Assembly (NCBI RefSeq): GCF_032926325.1
Contig: NZ_CP136709.1
Span: forward strand, 3,628,501-3,692,500
Source: Aestuariibaculum lutulentum
GTDB taxonomy: Bacteria; Bacteroidota; Bacteroidia; Flavobacteriales; Flavobacteriaceae
Direction: 5' to 3'
Length of the DNA: 64,000 nucleotides
Positions 17,054 through 26,469 of the stretch are shown piece after piece. Each line of letters begins with the position of its first letter. The stretch's first letter is position 1. The notes beneath the pieces were generated by a model. It was not told where the DNA came from, did not search any database, and saw only the letters and a program-made list of their open reading frames with translations. Made by a program: the position numbers and the translations under genes.

Positions 17054-18378
17054 TATTGAATTAATTCTATTTTTAAAATATGTTTCGTCTTATCGGTGAC
17101 TTTAAATCGGTCGTCAGCACGCTTGCCAATTACCCAGACAATATTATCATCACTACAAAACAACCAGGTATTTTCTTTATCCACTAACGAAAACTTCTCG
17201 TCCTTAAAATATTTACTCAACTTTTTCTTTTTGCCTTTCATCCCTAAAGGAGAAAAAGCATCACCTTGTTTTTTCTGACGGATAGTAAGCGGACTATGCA
17301 GTAACGCTTTGTCTATATAAATGCAGTTCTCATGATGTTGCGTATCTATCGTATCGACTTCAGAAAACTCCAGAAATCCATTAGGGATTTTCAAAGTTGT
17401 ATTCGTATCTAAAACCTCTATATATTCTTCGTAAATTTCATCTGAAAAACTATTGGTTAGAATTAAAACATCGCGATCCTTAATTAATCGATGTGTTGCC
17501 GAAGCGACATATTTTCCGGGCTGCGCCGAAAGTAAATTTAAAATATCATCCCATTGGGTGAATCCGTAATCTTTAAAAATTTCATACAAATACGCTTTGG
17601 GTTCTGCTAGTTTTTTAAAGGCTTCAACTTTATATTTTATATGCTGATTGGAAACATCTTCAATAGCCTCCTTCTGAAATTTTTCGATTGCATCTTCAAC
17701 AATACGCGACGTATCATTTAAATTACTTAGTGTATTCTGAAAACTCTGCAATAAACTTGGGTTAATCTCCTTAAGAATTGGAATCACATCGTGACGCAAT
17801 TTATTTCTTAAATATTTAGTGGATTTATTACTGCTATCGTCCCGCCATTTAATCTTATTGCTTTTTGCATAACCGGCAATCTGTTCGTTTGAAAAAGGCA
17901 ATAACGGACGCACGAAAATGTCGTTTACCTCCGGAATTCCAGTTAGACCTTCCAAACCTGTACCTCGCGTAAAATTGATTAAAAAGGTTTCTAAGTTATC
18001 ATCGGCATGATGGGCTGTTAGCACATAATCAAATTTTAACTGCTCTGACAATTCAGTAAACCAATTATACCTTAACTCGCGAGCCGCCATTTGTATAGAA
18101 CGCTTGTTTTCTTCGGCGTAAGCCTTGGTATCAAAACTTTCTACAAAAACTTCCAATTCTAAATCTTCTGCCAGTTGCAACACAAAATCTTCATCGGCAT
18201 CACTTTCATCTCCTCGTAAATTAAAATTACAATGGGCCAGCGCTATATTCAGGTTAGACTTTACACAAAGCTGTGTTAACACCACGCTATCAATTCCGCC
18301 GGAAATGGCAATGAGCAATTTACTCTCCTTTAAGAACGATAAACGAGATTCTATATGGTCTTGAAATTCTTTAAGCAT
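17053..18378 (-). CDS. tilS: tRNA(Ile)-lysidine synthase
   Basis: ATP-dependent ligase of 441 residues that modifies C34 of the AUA-reading tRNA(Ile) to lysidine, an essential step. The PP-loop SGGIDS is at 26-31, and TAHHADDNLET and RPLLPF follow as in TilS. The C-terminal region with KKLSKYFKDEK is the substrate-binding TilS_C domain. The gene is first in the tilS-ade-yheT run and points away from the sigma-like gene at 18503. Confidence 0.93.
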   Translation of the reverse strand: MLKEFQDHIESRLSFLKESKLLIAISGGIDSVVLTQLCVKSNLNIALAHCNFNLRGDESDADEDFVLQLAEDLELEVFVESFDTKAYAEENKRSIQMAARELRYNWFTELSEQLKFDYVLTAHHADDNLETFLINFTRGTGLEGLTGIPEVNDIFVRPLLPFSNEQIAGYAKSNKIKWRDDSSNKSTKYLRNKLRHDVIPILKEINPSLLQSFQNTLSNLNDTSRIVEDAIEKFQKEAIEDVSNQHIKYKVEAFKKLAEPKAYLYEIFKDYGFTQWDDILNLLSAQPGKYVASATHRLIKDRDVLILTNSFSDEIYEEYIEVLDTNTTLKIPNGFLEFSEVDTIDTQHHENCIYIDKALLHSPLTIRQKKQGDAFSPLGMKGKKKKLSKYFKDEKFSLVDKENTWLFCSDDNIVWVIGKRADDRFKVTDKTKHILKIELIQ

Positions 18379-18502
18379 GTTTCAAATATACAATAATGCC
18401 TTTTGAAAATGATATCCTACAAGCATTTAAAATGCAACAAAATTTTAGTTTTAAATCTCGAAATTTAGTATCTTTTAAGAGTAATTTTAATACGTGAGGA
18501 TT

Positions 18503-19195
18503 ATGAGCACAATTGATAAATTAAACGACAAAGCAACACAGATTGCTTTCAACAAAAAGGTTCTTTCAGCGTCTCAACAACTTCATCCTTATGTTAAACA
18601 CCGACTTTACATTGCTGAATCGACCGGTATTATTCCCAGAAAAATGTATTCTTCAAATGGTGTGGTAGATGACACGCTCGTGGCTTTTTACGAAAAAGGC
18701 TATGATGTAGATATTGACAACAATACCCTAAAACTGAAGCTTTTTAAAATGGTTAACACTCAGTTGGACAGCATTTACGAAAAAGAAGCCTTTCATAAAA
18801 ACACCATTAGTACACGTAACCTTTTAGAAGATGAATTGAAAGCGCTTGAAGAAGAGTATACCATTGACGATGGCTTTGATTATGTGATGAATGAAGACCT
18901 TAATGATATCTCCTATCAACAAAACGGTCATGATAAACACATGTTCTTATATGATGATAATAACCACTCTATACTCAATGCTTTTAATACAAAAGCATCA
19001 AAACGCAACAATTCGCAACAGGTTATAGGTAATATTTATAGTCGACTACCTATTAATGTCTCGAATATTATTGATTTGTATGTCTTTGGAAAACTAACCA
19101 TAAAAGATATTGCTTCCATAAAGCACATTGAAGAAAAACGCATTGACACTATTATTAACTGGGTAAAAAAAACCTTTGAAACAAATTTAGATTAG
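18503..19195 (+). CDS. uncharacterised protein with C-terminal sigma-70 region 4-like helix-turn-helix
   Basis: Protein of 230 residues that I do not recognise as a named family. The ATG at 18503 is preferred to a GTG at 18494 because GAGGA stands five bases before it. The C-terminal 50 residues (LPINVSNIIDLYVFGKLTIKD...RIDTIINWVKKTF) have the layout of sigma region 4, with a helix, a turn and a second helix, so DNA binding is plausible. The middle is rich in Asp, Glu and Asn and looks flexible. No region 2 is visible, so it is not a complete sigma factor. It converges on pabB and overlaps its 3' end by four bases. Confidence 0.65.
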   Translation: MSTIDKLNDKATQIAFNKKVLSASQQLHPYVKHRLYIAESTGIIPRKMYSSNGVVDDTLVAFYEKGYDVDIDNNTLKLKLFKMVNTQLDSIYEKEAFHKNTISTRNLLEDELKALEEEYTIDDGFDYVMNEDLNDISYQQNGHDKHMFLYDDNNHSILNAFNTKASKRNNSQQVIGNIYSRLPINVSNIIDLYVFGKLTIKDIASIKHIEEKRIDTIINWVKKTFETNLD

Positions 19196-20484
19196 TCCTC
19201 CAACACCTGGCGCATGGCTTTGGCTTTCACAAGGCACTCTTCATATTCCTTTATCGGGTCGCTTTTTGCTGTAATAGCACCTCCAACGGAATAGGAAACG
19301 TATTTTTTAGTTTCGTTATAAAGAATACTTCTAATCACCACGTTGAAATCGAAATTTCCGGTTGGAGAAAAATACCCCACAGCTCCGGAATATAGCCCGC
19401 GTTTGGTTTCTTCCAAAGCTTCAATAATTTTCATTGCCGAAAACTTTGGTGCTCCGGTCATGCTTCCCATAGGGAATGTGGTTACAATAATGTCCACCGG
19501 ATGCGTTTCTGGTGTTACTTCCGATTTCACTGTCGAAATCATTTGATGCACCTGATCGAAGGTGTAAATCTTACACAACTCTTCGACCTCAACACTACCT
19601 CGAATGGCGGTTTTAGATAAATCGTTACGCACCAAATCTACAATCATAATATTCTCACTGCGTTCCTTTTCATTTTCAACCAACTCCTTTTTCAGTTGTT
19701 CATCTTCAGCTAAATCTTTAGCGCGCTTGGCAGTCCCCTTAATGGGCTGAGAAATGACTTTGTTACCTTCTTTTTTTATGTAACGCTCGGGTGAAGCCGA
19801 CAATAAATATTTGTCGTTACATTTTAAAAATGTGGCAAATGGCGGATTCGAAATATTGTTTAACTTATTATAAATTTCCAACGGTTGAATCTGAGTGTCT
19901 TCAGCATAAAATTCCTGACAAAAATTAGCCTCATAAATATCACCACGGTGAATATGGTTCAACATGGCTTTCACCTTTTCCTGATAGGCATCTTTATGAA
20001 TGCGAAGGTGAATTTTTATAGGATCACTTTGTATTTGTTTTTCAGAAATATCAACTGACATAATATCTTCAATGTCAATATCCATTTCATCATCTACCAT
20101 ATTTAAATACAGCATTTCAACCTGATTATCTTTTAAAAAGAATAAACGTTTTGGCTGAAAAAAGTATAAATCAGGAAACTCCAAACCATCGAAATTTTCA
20201 GATTTCAAAGGCTCAACAGCATTTTTTAAATCATAGGTTAAATACCCAAAAATCCAGTCTTTGGCCTGAGTTTGATAGTCTTTTAACTGCTCGAATGCCT
20301 GCGTATAATCAGTTTTAATACTGGTAAATGCATCAACTGCTAACACAGCGTCATATTGTCCATATTGCTGTTTGTAATTGTTGGAATCCAACCAAACAAC
20401 ATCTTCAAACTGCTGACTCCACGACAACAATTTTTGCTTAAACAACTGAATGTCTTCGATATGACGATTTTGTACTGCTCTCAA
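19192..20484 (-). CDS. pabB: aminodeoxychorismate synthase component I (PabB-like)
   Basis: Chorismate-binding enzyme of 430 residues. PIKGTAKR, GSMTGAPK, DLVRNDLSK and YSGAVGYFSPTGNFDFNV are signatures of the PabB/TrpE fold; the PIKGT lysine points to aminodeoxychorismate synthase rather than anthranilate synthase. It makes 4-amino-4-deoxychorismate for folate synthesis, with glutamine amidotransferase PabA encoded elsewhere. The start is a TTG at 20484, supported by a promoter whose -7 box lies 18 bases upstream. Isochorismate synthase is a less likely alternative. Confidence 0.85.
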   Translation of the reverse strand: MRAVQNRHIEDIQLFKQKLLSWSQQFEDVVWLDSNNYKQQYGQYDAVLAVDAFTSIKTDYTQAFEQLKDYQTQAKDWIFGYLTYDLKNAVEPLKSENFDGLEFPDLYFFQPKRLFFLKDNQVEMLYLNMVDDEMDIDIEDIMSVDISEKQIQSDPIKIHLRIHKDAYQEKVKAMLNHIHRGDIYEANFCQEFYAEDTQIQPLEIYNKLNNISNPPFATFLKCNDKYLLSASPERYIKKEGNKVISQPIKGTAKRAKDLAEDEQLKKELVENEKERSENIMIVDLVRNDLSKTAIRGSVEVEELCKIYTFDQVHQMISTVKSEVTPETHPVDIIVTTFPMGSMTGAPKFSAMKIIEALEETKRGLYSGAVGYFSPTGNFDFNVVIRSILYNETKKYVSYSVGGAITAKSDPIKEYEECLVKAKAMRQVLED

Positions 20485-20501
20485 GTGAAAAAATTATGGC
20501 G

Positions 20502-20533
20502 CAAATTTAGGCAGAATCCTTAAAAATTCACAA
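20502..20533 (-). promoter_or_regulatory. pabB promoter
   Basis: On the minus strand TAAATTTG (20509-20502) fits TAnnTTTG and TTG (20533-20531) stands 21 bases upstream, the Bacteroidota -7/-33 spacing. Transcription would begin near 20495, about ten bases before the TTG start codon of pabB. Confidence 0.5.
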
Positions 20534-20563
20534 GTTTTGTATATTAGTTTAAATATTCTGTTC

Positions 20564-21454
20564 ATGTTCACATTAAAAAACGACCTGCTAAAAATTGGCA
20601 TTAAAAAAACCGGCGCCGAATTATGCGAAATAAGTTCTATAAAACACCAAACCCAGTTTATGTGGGATGCCAACCCCGATGTCTGGGCGGGCTACGCTCC
20701 TAACCTGTTTCCTATTATCGGAGCCTTAAAAAACAACACCTATTTTCTGGAAGACAAACCGTACTCTTTACCTAAACACGGTTTTATTAGAGATAACGAT
20801 AAAATAGAATTAGCCGAGCAAACTCAGGATAGTATAACCTTTAAACTTACTTACGATCAGGAATCTTTAATAGCATACCCGTTCAAATTCGAATTTTTGA
20901 TTACTTACAAACTAAACGGAAATACCTTAGATATTATTCATACTATTAAAAATCTGGACAATAAAACCATGTATTTTTCCTTAGGCGGGCATCCGGCATT
21001 TAAATGTCCTGTTTACAATAACGAAGCCTATGAAAATTACAACCTGGTTTTTGAGCATACTGAAAATTCAGAAACCCATATGGTTAGCCTTTCAGACGGA
21101 CTTATTTTTGACGAATCTATTCCTTTTTTAGATAATTCAGATACCATAAAACTTAAGCACAATTTATTCGATAAAGATGCTCTAATTTTTAAAGATTTAA
21201 AATCCAGAAAAATCACTTTAAATAGTGCACATTCCGGAGATATTCTAACCGTATCCTATCACGATTTTCCCTATTTAGGCATTTGGGCAAAACCAAACGG
21301 CGATTACGTTTGTATTGAGCCCTGGTTAGGCATTGCCGACAGTGTATCCCATAATCAGGACTTTAAAACCAAAGATGGTATTTTAAGTTTAGAATCAGGA
21401 AAAACATTTAAAGCTAGCTACAGTATAGAAATACACAACACGCATTTAGTGTAA
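20564..21454 (+). CDS. aldose 1-epimerase (galactose mutarotase) family protein
   Basis: Aldose epimerase-like protein of 296 residues. It contains PNLFPIIGALKNN, a GHPAFKCP segment with a probable catalytic His, and a late glutamate in GDYVCIEPWLG, as in LacX/YeaD-like mutarotases. These enzymes interconvert sugar or sugar-phosphate anomers in the cytoplasm. The ATG at 20564 is chosen over an upstream TTG because MFTLKNDLLKIG begins the fold. The helicase gene follows after 44 bases with its own -7-like box. Confidence 0.82.
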   Translation: MFTLKNDLLKIGIKKTGAELCEISSIKHQTQFMWDANPDVWAGYAPNLFPIIGALKNNTYFLEDKPYSLPKHGFIRDNDKIELAEQTQDSITFKLTYDQESLIAYPFKFEFLITYKLNGNTLDIIHTIKNLDNKTMYFSLGGHPAFKCPVYNNEAYENYNLVFEHTENSETHMVSLSDGLIFDESIPFLDNSDTIKLKHNLFDKDALIFKDLKSRKITLNSAHSGDILTVSYHDFPYLGIWAKPNGDYVCIEPWLGIADSVSHNQDFKTKDGILSLESGKTFKASYSIEIHNTHLV

Positions 21455-21469
21455 GTAGAATAATAAGCG

Positions 21470-21477
21470 TAACTTTG
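21470..21477 (+). promoter_or_regulatory. -7 box before the DEAD-box helicase
   Basis: TAACTTTG fits TAnnTTTG. It lies 22 bases before the TTG start, so transcription would begin about 15 bases upstream of it. No clear -33 TTG was found. Confidence 0.4.
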
Positions 21478-21498
21478 CCCACTATAAATTAATACGTT

Positions 21499-22851
21499 TT
21501 GACTTTTAAAGATTTAAATTTAAATACCCCATTATACAACGCCTTAGACGATTTAGGTTTTACAACACCTACACCTATTCAGGCGGAAGCTTTTAATATT
21601 GTTAGCTCTGGAAAAGACATTGTTGGTATTGCACAAACTGGTACCGGTAAAACTTTTGCTTACATGCTGCCTATTTTAAAGAATTTAAAATTTTCAAAAC
21701 AAGAGAATCCACGTGTGCTTATTTTAGTACCTACCCGCGAATTGGTAGTTCAGGTGGTTGAAGAAATTGAAAAACTTACCAAATACATCAACACCAGAGT
21801 GCTTGGTGTTTATGGAGGCACCAATATTAACACTCAAAAAATGGCGGTTGCCGAAGGCTTAGACATTTTAGTGGCTACACCGGGACGTTTATATGATTTA
21901 GCTTTAAGTCGCGTACTTCAGCTGAAATCAATTCAGAAGCTTGTGATTGATGAAGTTGATGTGATGCTTGATTTAGGTTTCAGACACCAGTTAATTAATA
22001 TTTTTGATATCCTTCCGGAAAAGCGTCAGAATATCATGTTTTCGGCGACAATGACCGAAGATGTCGATGAATTACTAAACGATTTCTTCACCATACCAGA
22101 GCGTGTATCGATTGCGGTTTCAGGAACGCCGTTAGAGAATATTGAGCAAACGCGATATAATGTACCAAACTTTTTTACGAAAGTAAATTTGTTAGTTCAT
22201 ATTCTGAATGATGCCGAAACATTCAATAAGGTGATTGTTTTTGTATCGAATAAAAAGATTGCCGATAAACTGTTTGAGGAATTAGACCTTCATTTTAAGG
22301 AAGAATTGTGTGTAATTCACTCGAACAAAACACAAAACTACCGTTTACGAAGCATCGAACAATTCAGAAATGGTGACAACAGAATTTTAGTAGCTACAGA
22401 TGTTATGGCTCGTGGTCTGGATATTGAAAACGTAAGTCATGTTATCAATTTAGACACCCCAGACTTCCCTGAAAACTACATGCACCGTATTGGTAGAACA
22501 GGTCGTGCTGAACGTAAAGGTAAATCTATTTTACTGTCGACTGAAAAAGAACAGGAAGCCCGCGAAAACATCGAACGTTTAATGAACATGGAAATTCCTG
22601 TTTTAGAGTTCCCTGACATGGTTGAAATATCAGAACAACTTTTAGAAGAAGAACGCACTAAAGTAAAAGAACGTAACAATCCTACGAAACGTAACGAAGA
22701 AGATGCACCAGGACCTGCATTTCATGAAAAGAAAGCTAAAAATCAAAAAGAAAATTTAGGAGGTTCTTACCGACGTGAAATCGCAAAGAAATACAAAAAG
22801 CCCAAAACACGAGGCGATAAAAACTTCAATAAGCGTAATAAGAAAAAATAA
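21499..22851 (+). CDS. DEAD-box ATP-dependent RNA helicase
   Basis: RNA helicase of 450 residues of the RhlE-like group. Visible motifs are the Q motif (FTTPTPIQ), Walker A AQTGTGKT, PTRELV, TPGR, motif II as DEVD rather than DEAD, SAT, and HRIGRTGR. DEVD is a tolerated variant. The basic C-terminal tail (from about 380 to the end, rich in Lys and Arg) probably binds RNA. The start is a TTG at 21499; there is no better start in frame. A strong terminator follows. The role is ribosome assembly or RNA decay by family analogy. Confidence 0.9.
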   Translation: MTFKDLNLNTPLYNALDDLGFTTPTPIQAEAFNIVSSGKDIVGIAQTGTGKTFAYMLPILKNLKFSKQENPRVLILVPTRELVVQVVEEIEKLTKYINTRVLGVYGGTNINTQKMAVAEGLDILVATPGRLYDLALSRVLQLKSIQKLVIDEVDVMLDLGFRHQLINIFDILPEKRQNIMFSATMTEDVDELLNDFFTIPERVSIAVSGTPLENIEQTRYNVPNFFTKVNLLVHILNDAETFNKVIVFVSNKKIADKLFEELDLHFKEELCVIHSNKTQNYRLRSIEQFRNGDNRILVATDVMARGLDIENVSHVINLDTPDFPENYMHRIGRTGRAERKGKSILLSTEKEQEARENIERLMNMEIPVLEFPDMVEISEQLLEEERTKVKERNNPTKRNEEDAPGPAFHEKKAKNQKENLGGSYRREIAKKYKKPKTRGDKNFNKRNKKK

Positions 22852-22856
22852 GAAGA

Positions 22857-22892
22857 AAATCCCTGTCCAGAATAATTGAACAGGGATTTTTT
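22857..22892 (+). terminator. Rho-independent terminator after the helicase gene
   Basis: AAATCCCTGT (22857-22866) and ACAGGGATTT (22880-22889) form a perfect ten-base stem with a 13-base loop. The last stem bases run into a T-tract. It also separates this gene from the convergent NERD gene. Confidence 0.85.
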
Positions 22893-22920
22893 ATATCAAT
22901 CAACTAGAATATCACAAGTA

Positions 22921-23685
22921 TTAACACTTAATTGTATATCTACACTTTGGGAAGCTCAAGCACCCATAAAACCTACCATATTTCCCGCCTTTAATAACGA
23001 GTTTACCTCCGCAATTAGGACACGTTCTTCCGCCTATCTGATTTTTCTTTTCTTTAACTTGCTTTTTTACCCGTTTTATATGCCTCTTATTTTCTTTTCT
23101 GTCAGTAATATTAGATTCCAATAACGTATCTGCAATCTGCTTCATGATATCAGGAGGTAAATAATCCGTTTGGGTTGATTTCTTGATGACTCTTCTAAGC
23201 TTTTTGGTTTTTATAACCGGTAAAGACGATGTAACATGCTTTAACTTTCCGCTACCAGCAAAAACAACAACTGGAAAATATTCGATAAATCCGAAAGGTG
23301 CTAAAATCTCCTTTAAAGCAAAAACATGTACCCAATTCTGTTTAATTGGATTTCTGAGTTTCTTCTTGAATTTATAAATAGATTGCATCCAGTATTCGGC
23401 ATGTTCGTGTCCGTAAATCCAGCCTTTGTAGTTTTTGGTTTCTATCACAAAAATTCCTGACTTACAGACAACAATATGATCTATTTGTGTCGTAGAATCT
23501 CCGAATTTTAATAAAACATCATTTAAAACCAGATACTTTCGTTTATTAAGTCTGCTTAGCTTTTTTGCCACCTCATGCTCTCCTCGAGCTCCTATAATTC
23601 TAGGACGTATATTGCTCTTATAATGGTATGAAAACCCGTAAAAAATTAAAACAAAAAGAAGAATAACAATTGCCATTTCTAACAC
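22921..23685 (-). CDS. NERD-domain protein with C-terminal topoisomerase-type zinc finger
   Basis: Protein of 254 residues. A hydrophobic N-terminal helix (about 3-18) anchors it to the membrane. The NERD (nuclease-related) domain follows, with GARGEHEVAKKL, TTQIDHIVVCKSGIFVIETKNYKGWIYG carrying the D...E-x-K nuclease-like residues. The C-terminus has CPNCGGKLVIKGGKYGRFYGC...C, a zinc finger as in topoisomerase I and in other NERD proteins. A role in DNA processing is inferred from the family and is not established. Confidence 0.85.
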   Translation of the reverse strand: MLEMAIVILLFVLIFYGFSYHYKSNIRPRIIGARGEHEVAKKLSRLNKRKYLVLNDVLLKFGDSTTQIDHIVVCKSGIFVIETKNYKGWIYGHEHAEYWMQSIYKFKKKLRNPIKQNWVHVFALKEILAPFGFIEYFPVVVFAGSGKLKHVTSSLPVIKTKKLRRVIKKSTQTDYLPPDIMKQIADTLLESNITDRKENKRHIKRVKKQVKEKKNQIGGRTCPNCGGKLVIKGGKYGRFYGCLSFPKCRYTIKC

Positions 23686-23706
23686 AAAAGTCTACCGTTT
23701 GGAGCT

Positions 23707-24300
23707 CTATAAAGTATTATAAAGGGTAGTAGATCCAACAGACACAATGCTGAAAGGAACAGGCTTAATCAACATCTGATCTTCATCCTTTAACTGCTGA
23801 ATAGCTTTAACCACATCCATTCCTTGAACGACCTTACCAAAGGCAGCAAAGCCCTGTCCATCAGGATTACGTTTTCCCCCATAATCCAACTCAGGTTGAT
23901 TACCTATGCAAATAAAAAATTCTGTGGTTGCTGTTCCGGGTTCGTAACGCGCCATAGACAAAGTGCCTTCTTCATGCAAAATACCTGTTTGCTTGGTATT
24001 TTCATGTAGTACCGGTTCAAATGGAGTTTCTTCAGAATTAATTCCGCCTTGAATGACTTCAATTTTCACATTATTTTCAGGTTGATTATCTAAACGAACT
24101 GTTCTGTAAAAACTAGCATCTTTGAAAGTCCCCTGTTCAATATGTTTTAAAAAATTGGCACAGGTTTTTGGAGCTTTATCATGGTACAACTCTAAAACAA
24201 TATTTCCTAAATCTGTTTCGATTTCAATTGTTGTATGTTTCTCATGTTTACAAGACATAAATAAAAGAAGACTAAACGTTATTATTTGGAGATATTTCAT
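23707..24300 (-). CDS. cyclophilin-type peptidyl-prolyl isomerase lipoprotein
   Basis: Peptidyl-prolyl cis-trans isomerase of 197 residues. The N-terminus is a lipoprotein signal ending in LLFMSC with Cys17, so it should be anchored facing the periplasm. The cyclophilin core has VLELYHDKAPKTCANFL, FYRTV, GTLSMAR, TATTEFFICIG and FAAFGKVVQGMDVV. It assists folding of exported proteins. The gene lies 8 bases from a small membrane-protein gene upstream on the same strand. Confidence 0.87.
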   Translation of the reverse strand: MKYLQIITFSLLLFMSCKHEKHTTIEIETDLGNIVLELYHDKAPKTCANFLKHIEQGTFKDASFYRTVRLDNQPENNVKIEVIQGGINSEETPFEPVLHENTKQTGILHEEGTLSMARYEPGTATTEFFICIGNQPELDYGGKRNPDGQGFAAFGKVVQGMDVVKAIQQLKDEDQMLIKPVPFSIVSVGSTTLYNTL

Positions 24301-24308
24301 TTATGAGA

Positions 24309-24599
24309 TTAAAAATTAAGTTTTAATCGGTTTGAAGACATTTCAATACCGGCAATAAAACTCGCAAATGCCGTTACAGCCACACATACGCCTAAAGCTA
24401 TAATAGCAATACCTATCCATTTTAATACATTATTAAATTTTTCAGAGTTTACAGCTTCTGTCTCGCTTTCCGGAATAGCTTTCCTGGTAATTAACGTTAA
24501 AAAGGTTTTAAAATGGTCTTTAACTAAAAGCCCTATACAGGCGATGACTGCCGATTTTGCAACTGCAGTTAAGAATGTAAAAAATAAAACTGATTTCAT
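24309..24599 (-). CDS. small membrane protein, unknown function
   Basis: Protein of 96 residues with two hydrophobic segments (about 5-27 and 62-86) separated by a charged loop containing PESETEAVNSEKF. I do not recognise a family. It precedes the cyclophilin gene by eight bases and is probably co-transcribed with it. Confidence 0.6.
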   Translation of the reverse strand: MKSVLFFTFLTAVAKSAVIACIGLLVKDHFKTFLTLITRKAIPESETEAVNSEKFNNVLKWIGIAIIALGVCVAVTAFASFIAGIEMSSNRLKLNF

Positions 24600-24678
24600 T
24601 ATTTAAGATTAGGGGTTAAAACGCCCGCAAACTACATAATTATTTTTAAACAAAGGTTTATAATTGCACCAAGGTCAA

Positions 24679-25437
24679 TTACAAAAATACACCTCCTGAA
24701 GCTTCAATACGTTGCCCATTAATCCACCCCGCTTCGTCTGTACATAAAAAGGCCACAATACTCCCAATATCCTCTGGCTCACCCACACGACCTAAAGCAG
24801 TGACATTAGACAGTAGTTTTCTTTTTTCTTCGTTCTTTTTATTCTCACCATTACCAAAATCTGTAGCAATAGCTCCAGGCGCCACAGCATTTGCTCTTAT
24901 TTTTTTATACGCCAATTCCTTGGCCAGATAACGCGTAAACACGTCAACAGCACCTTTCATAGAAGCATAGGCAGACGATTTAGGCAACGTAAATCGTGCT
25001 AAACCTGAAGATATATTCACAATGCCGCCCTTATCATTCATATAAGGCACCGCTTTTTGCGTTAAAAAATACACACCCTTTAAATGCACGTTAACCATCT
25101 CATCAAACTGAGCCTCTGTAGTTTCTTCAAAAGGCACATATAACCCTGTACCCGCATTATTAATTAAAAAATCGAAATTCGGACTACCATTCTCTTCTTT
25201 CAGATAATTGGAAATGTTCTTAAAAAAATCATCAAATCCCGCTGTCGAACTGGTATCTAACTGAAACGCCTTAGCCTTTTTACCTAAGTCTTCAATAACC
25301 TTAACAACCTCCTTTGCGGCTGCTTCATTGCTATGATAAGTAATAATAACATCTAAGCCTTTTTTAGCCAGATTGATAGCCATATCTCTTCCTAAGCCAC
25401 GACTTCCTCCGGTTACTAATGCTATTTTTGTCTTCAT
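24679..25437 (-). CDS. SDR family oxidoreductase
   Basis: Short-chain dehydrogenase of 252 residues. The NAD(P)-binding motif TGGSRGLGRDMA is at 9-20, NNAG is in the middle, and the catalytic Ser-x12-Tyr-x3-Lys is SSGLARFTLPKSSAYASMK. VAPGAIATDF follows, as in classical SDRs. The specific substrate cannot be told. It points toward the cyclophilin pair but is separated from it by 79 bases, so it may be its own unit. Confidence 0.87.
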   Translation of the reverse strand: MKTKIALVTGGSRGLGRDMAINLAKKGLDVIITYHSNEAAAKEVVKVIEDLGKKAKAFQLDTSSTAGFDDFFKNISNYLKEENGSPNFDFLINNAGTGLYVPFEETTEAQFDEMVNVHLKGVYFLTQKAVPYMNDKGGIVNISSGLARFTLPKSSAYASMKGAVDVFTRYLAKELAYKKIRANAVAPGAIATDFGNGENKKNEEKRKLLSNVTALGRVGEPEDIGSIVAFLCTDEAGWINGQRIEASGGVFL

Positions 25438-25461
25438 AATTTATTTCCTCTTTTTAAATAT

Positions 25462-25995
25462 TTACTTCCACTGCCATTGGATATCATCAACATAAGTCGC
25501 TCCCAAAGACTGGATTTCATTTTTAAATACCTCTAAATCTTTAATCTTCTGTTTCGGAACAATTAATGCCAACTCGGTTGTTAGCCTGATAAAGACATGT
25601 TTTGGAAGTTCAATTAATTCCTTTAATTCGCTGGCATTTACTTTGGTTTCGGCCGTAAAATCTTTAGTCAGTAAGCTGCCATCTTCTATCGTTAATTCAA
25701 CTGTTTTATCAATTCTATTTTGATAATGCTCTTCGATATGCTTTTGAAAATGTTTCTTATAACGCCATTTGGAATATTTGGGGTAAAACAAAAACCAAAC
25801 AACACCAATACCAGCAAACATTAAGCCTTCGGTTAAATTACCTAAGCTTACAACATAACCTCCTAATGCCACATAAATAAACGGGATAATGATACGGGAA
25901 CGAAAACGTCTGCTTTTATGCGATTTGGATTTTGAAGAAGCATACAGCTGATATTCTAAAAAGTCAGATTTACCTAATGTATAAGTTAATTTCAT
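25462..25995 (-). CDS. YcxB-like membrane protein
   Basis: Protein of 177 residues with two adjacent transmembrane helices (about 34-70) after a short basic cytoplasmic segment, then a soluble C-terminal domain. The order, with FLEYQLYASSK at the start and VFIRLTTELALIVPK near the end, matches the YcxB-like family of unknown function. The stop is 24 bases upstream of the SDR start on the same strand. Confidence 0.65.
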   Translation of the reverse strand: MKLTYTLGKSDFLEYQLYASSKSKSHKSRRFRSRIIIPFIYVALGGYVVSLGNLTEGLMFAGIGVVWFLFYPKYSKWRYKKHFQKHIEEHYQNRIDKTVELTIEDGSLLTKDFTAETKVNASELKELIELPKHVFIRLTTELALIVPKQKIKDLEVFKNEIQSLGATYVDDIQWQWK

Positions 25996-26033
25996 GGAAA
26001 CATAAATATAAAACGAAGATAGTAAACGAAAAG

Positions 26034-26405
26034 CTACTCGTCCTTCTCCATTTTAAAATACGGATTGTAAATAATGCCTATTATGTTTCCATAAGGATCC
26101 TTTACTGTAGCCGTCATGAGTTCTCCTCCAACATTAAAGGGCGCTTCATGTTCTGTTGCTCCTAAATCGAGCAACCTATTAAATGTCGCGTAAATATCCT
26201 CCACACCCCAATACGACACGACACTTTCCGCCTTATCTGTAACAGGCTCTTCTTCTGGCTGAAGTCCTAATTCAAACCCACCAATATTAAATCCTACATA
26301 AAAAGGTTCATTAAAATACGGCTCAGTTTCAAAAGCTTTGATATACCAATCGGTAGCCTGTTCAATATTACTAACCTTATAAATGGTTGTTCGAAGTCCT
26401 AACAT
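26034..26405 (-). CDS. VOC-superfamily (glyoxalase-like) protein
   Basis: Protein of 123 residues with the paired beta-alpha-beta layout of the vicinal oxygen chelate fold. It begins MLGLRTTIYKVSNIEQATDWYIKAF and ends with TATVKDPYGNIIGIIYNP, the usual family ending. The metal residues of true glyoxalases are not all obvious, so the activity is unknown. Confidence 0.8.
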   Translation of the reverse strand: MLGLRTTIYKVSNIEQATDWYIKAFETEPYFNEPFYVGFNIGGFELGLQPEEEPVTDKAESVVSYWGVEDIYATFNRLLDLGATEHEAPFNVGGELMTATVKDPYGNIIGIIYNPYFKMEKDE

Positions 26406-26469
26406 GTTTATACTTTTTCATCTAAGATACTAAACATTCACCTTCAATGACCTACAGATTTAAACCAAA

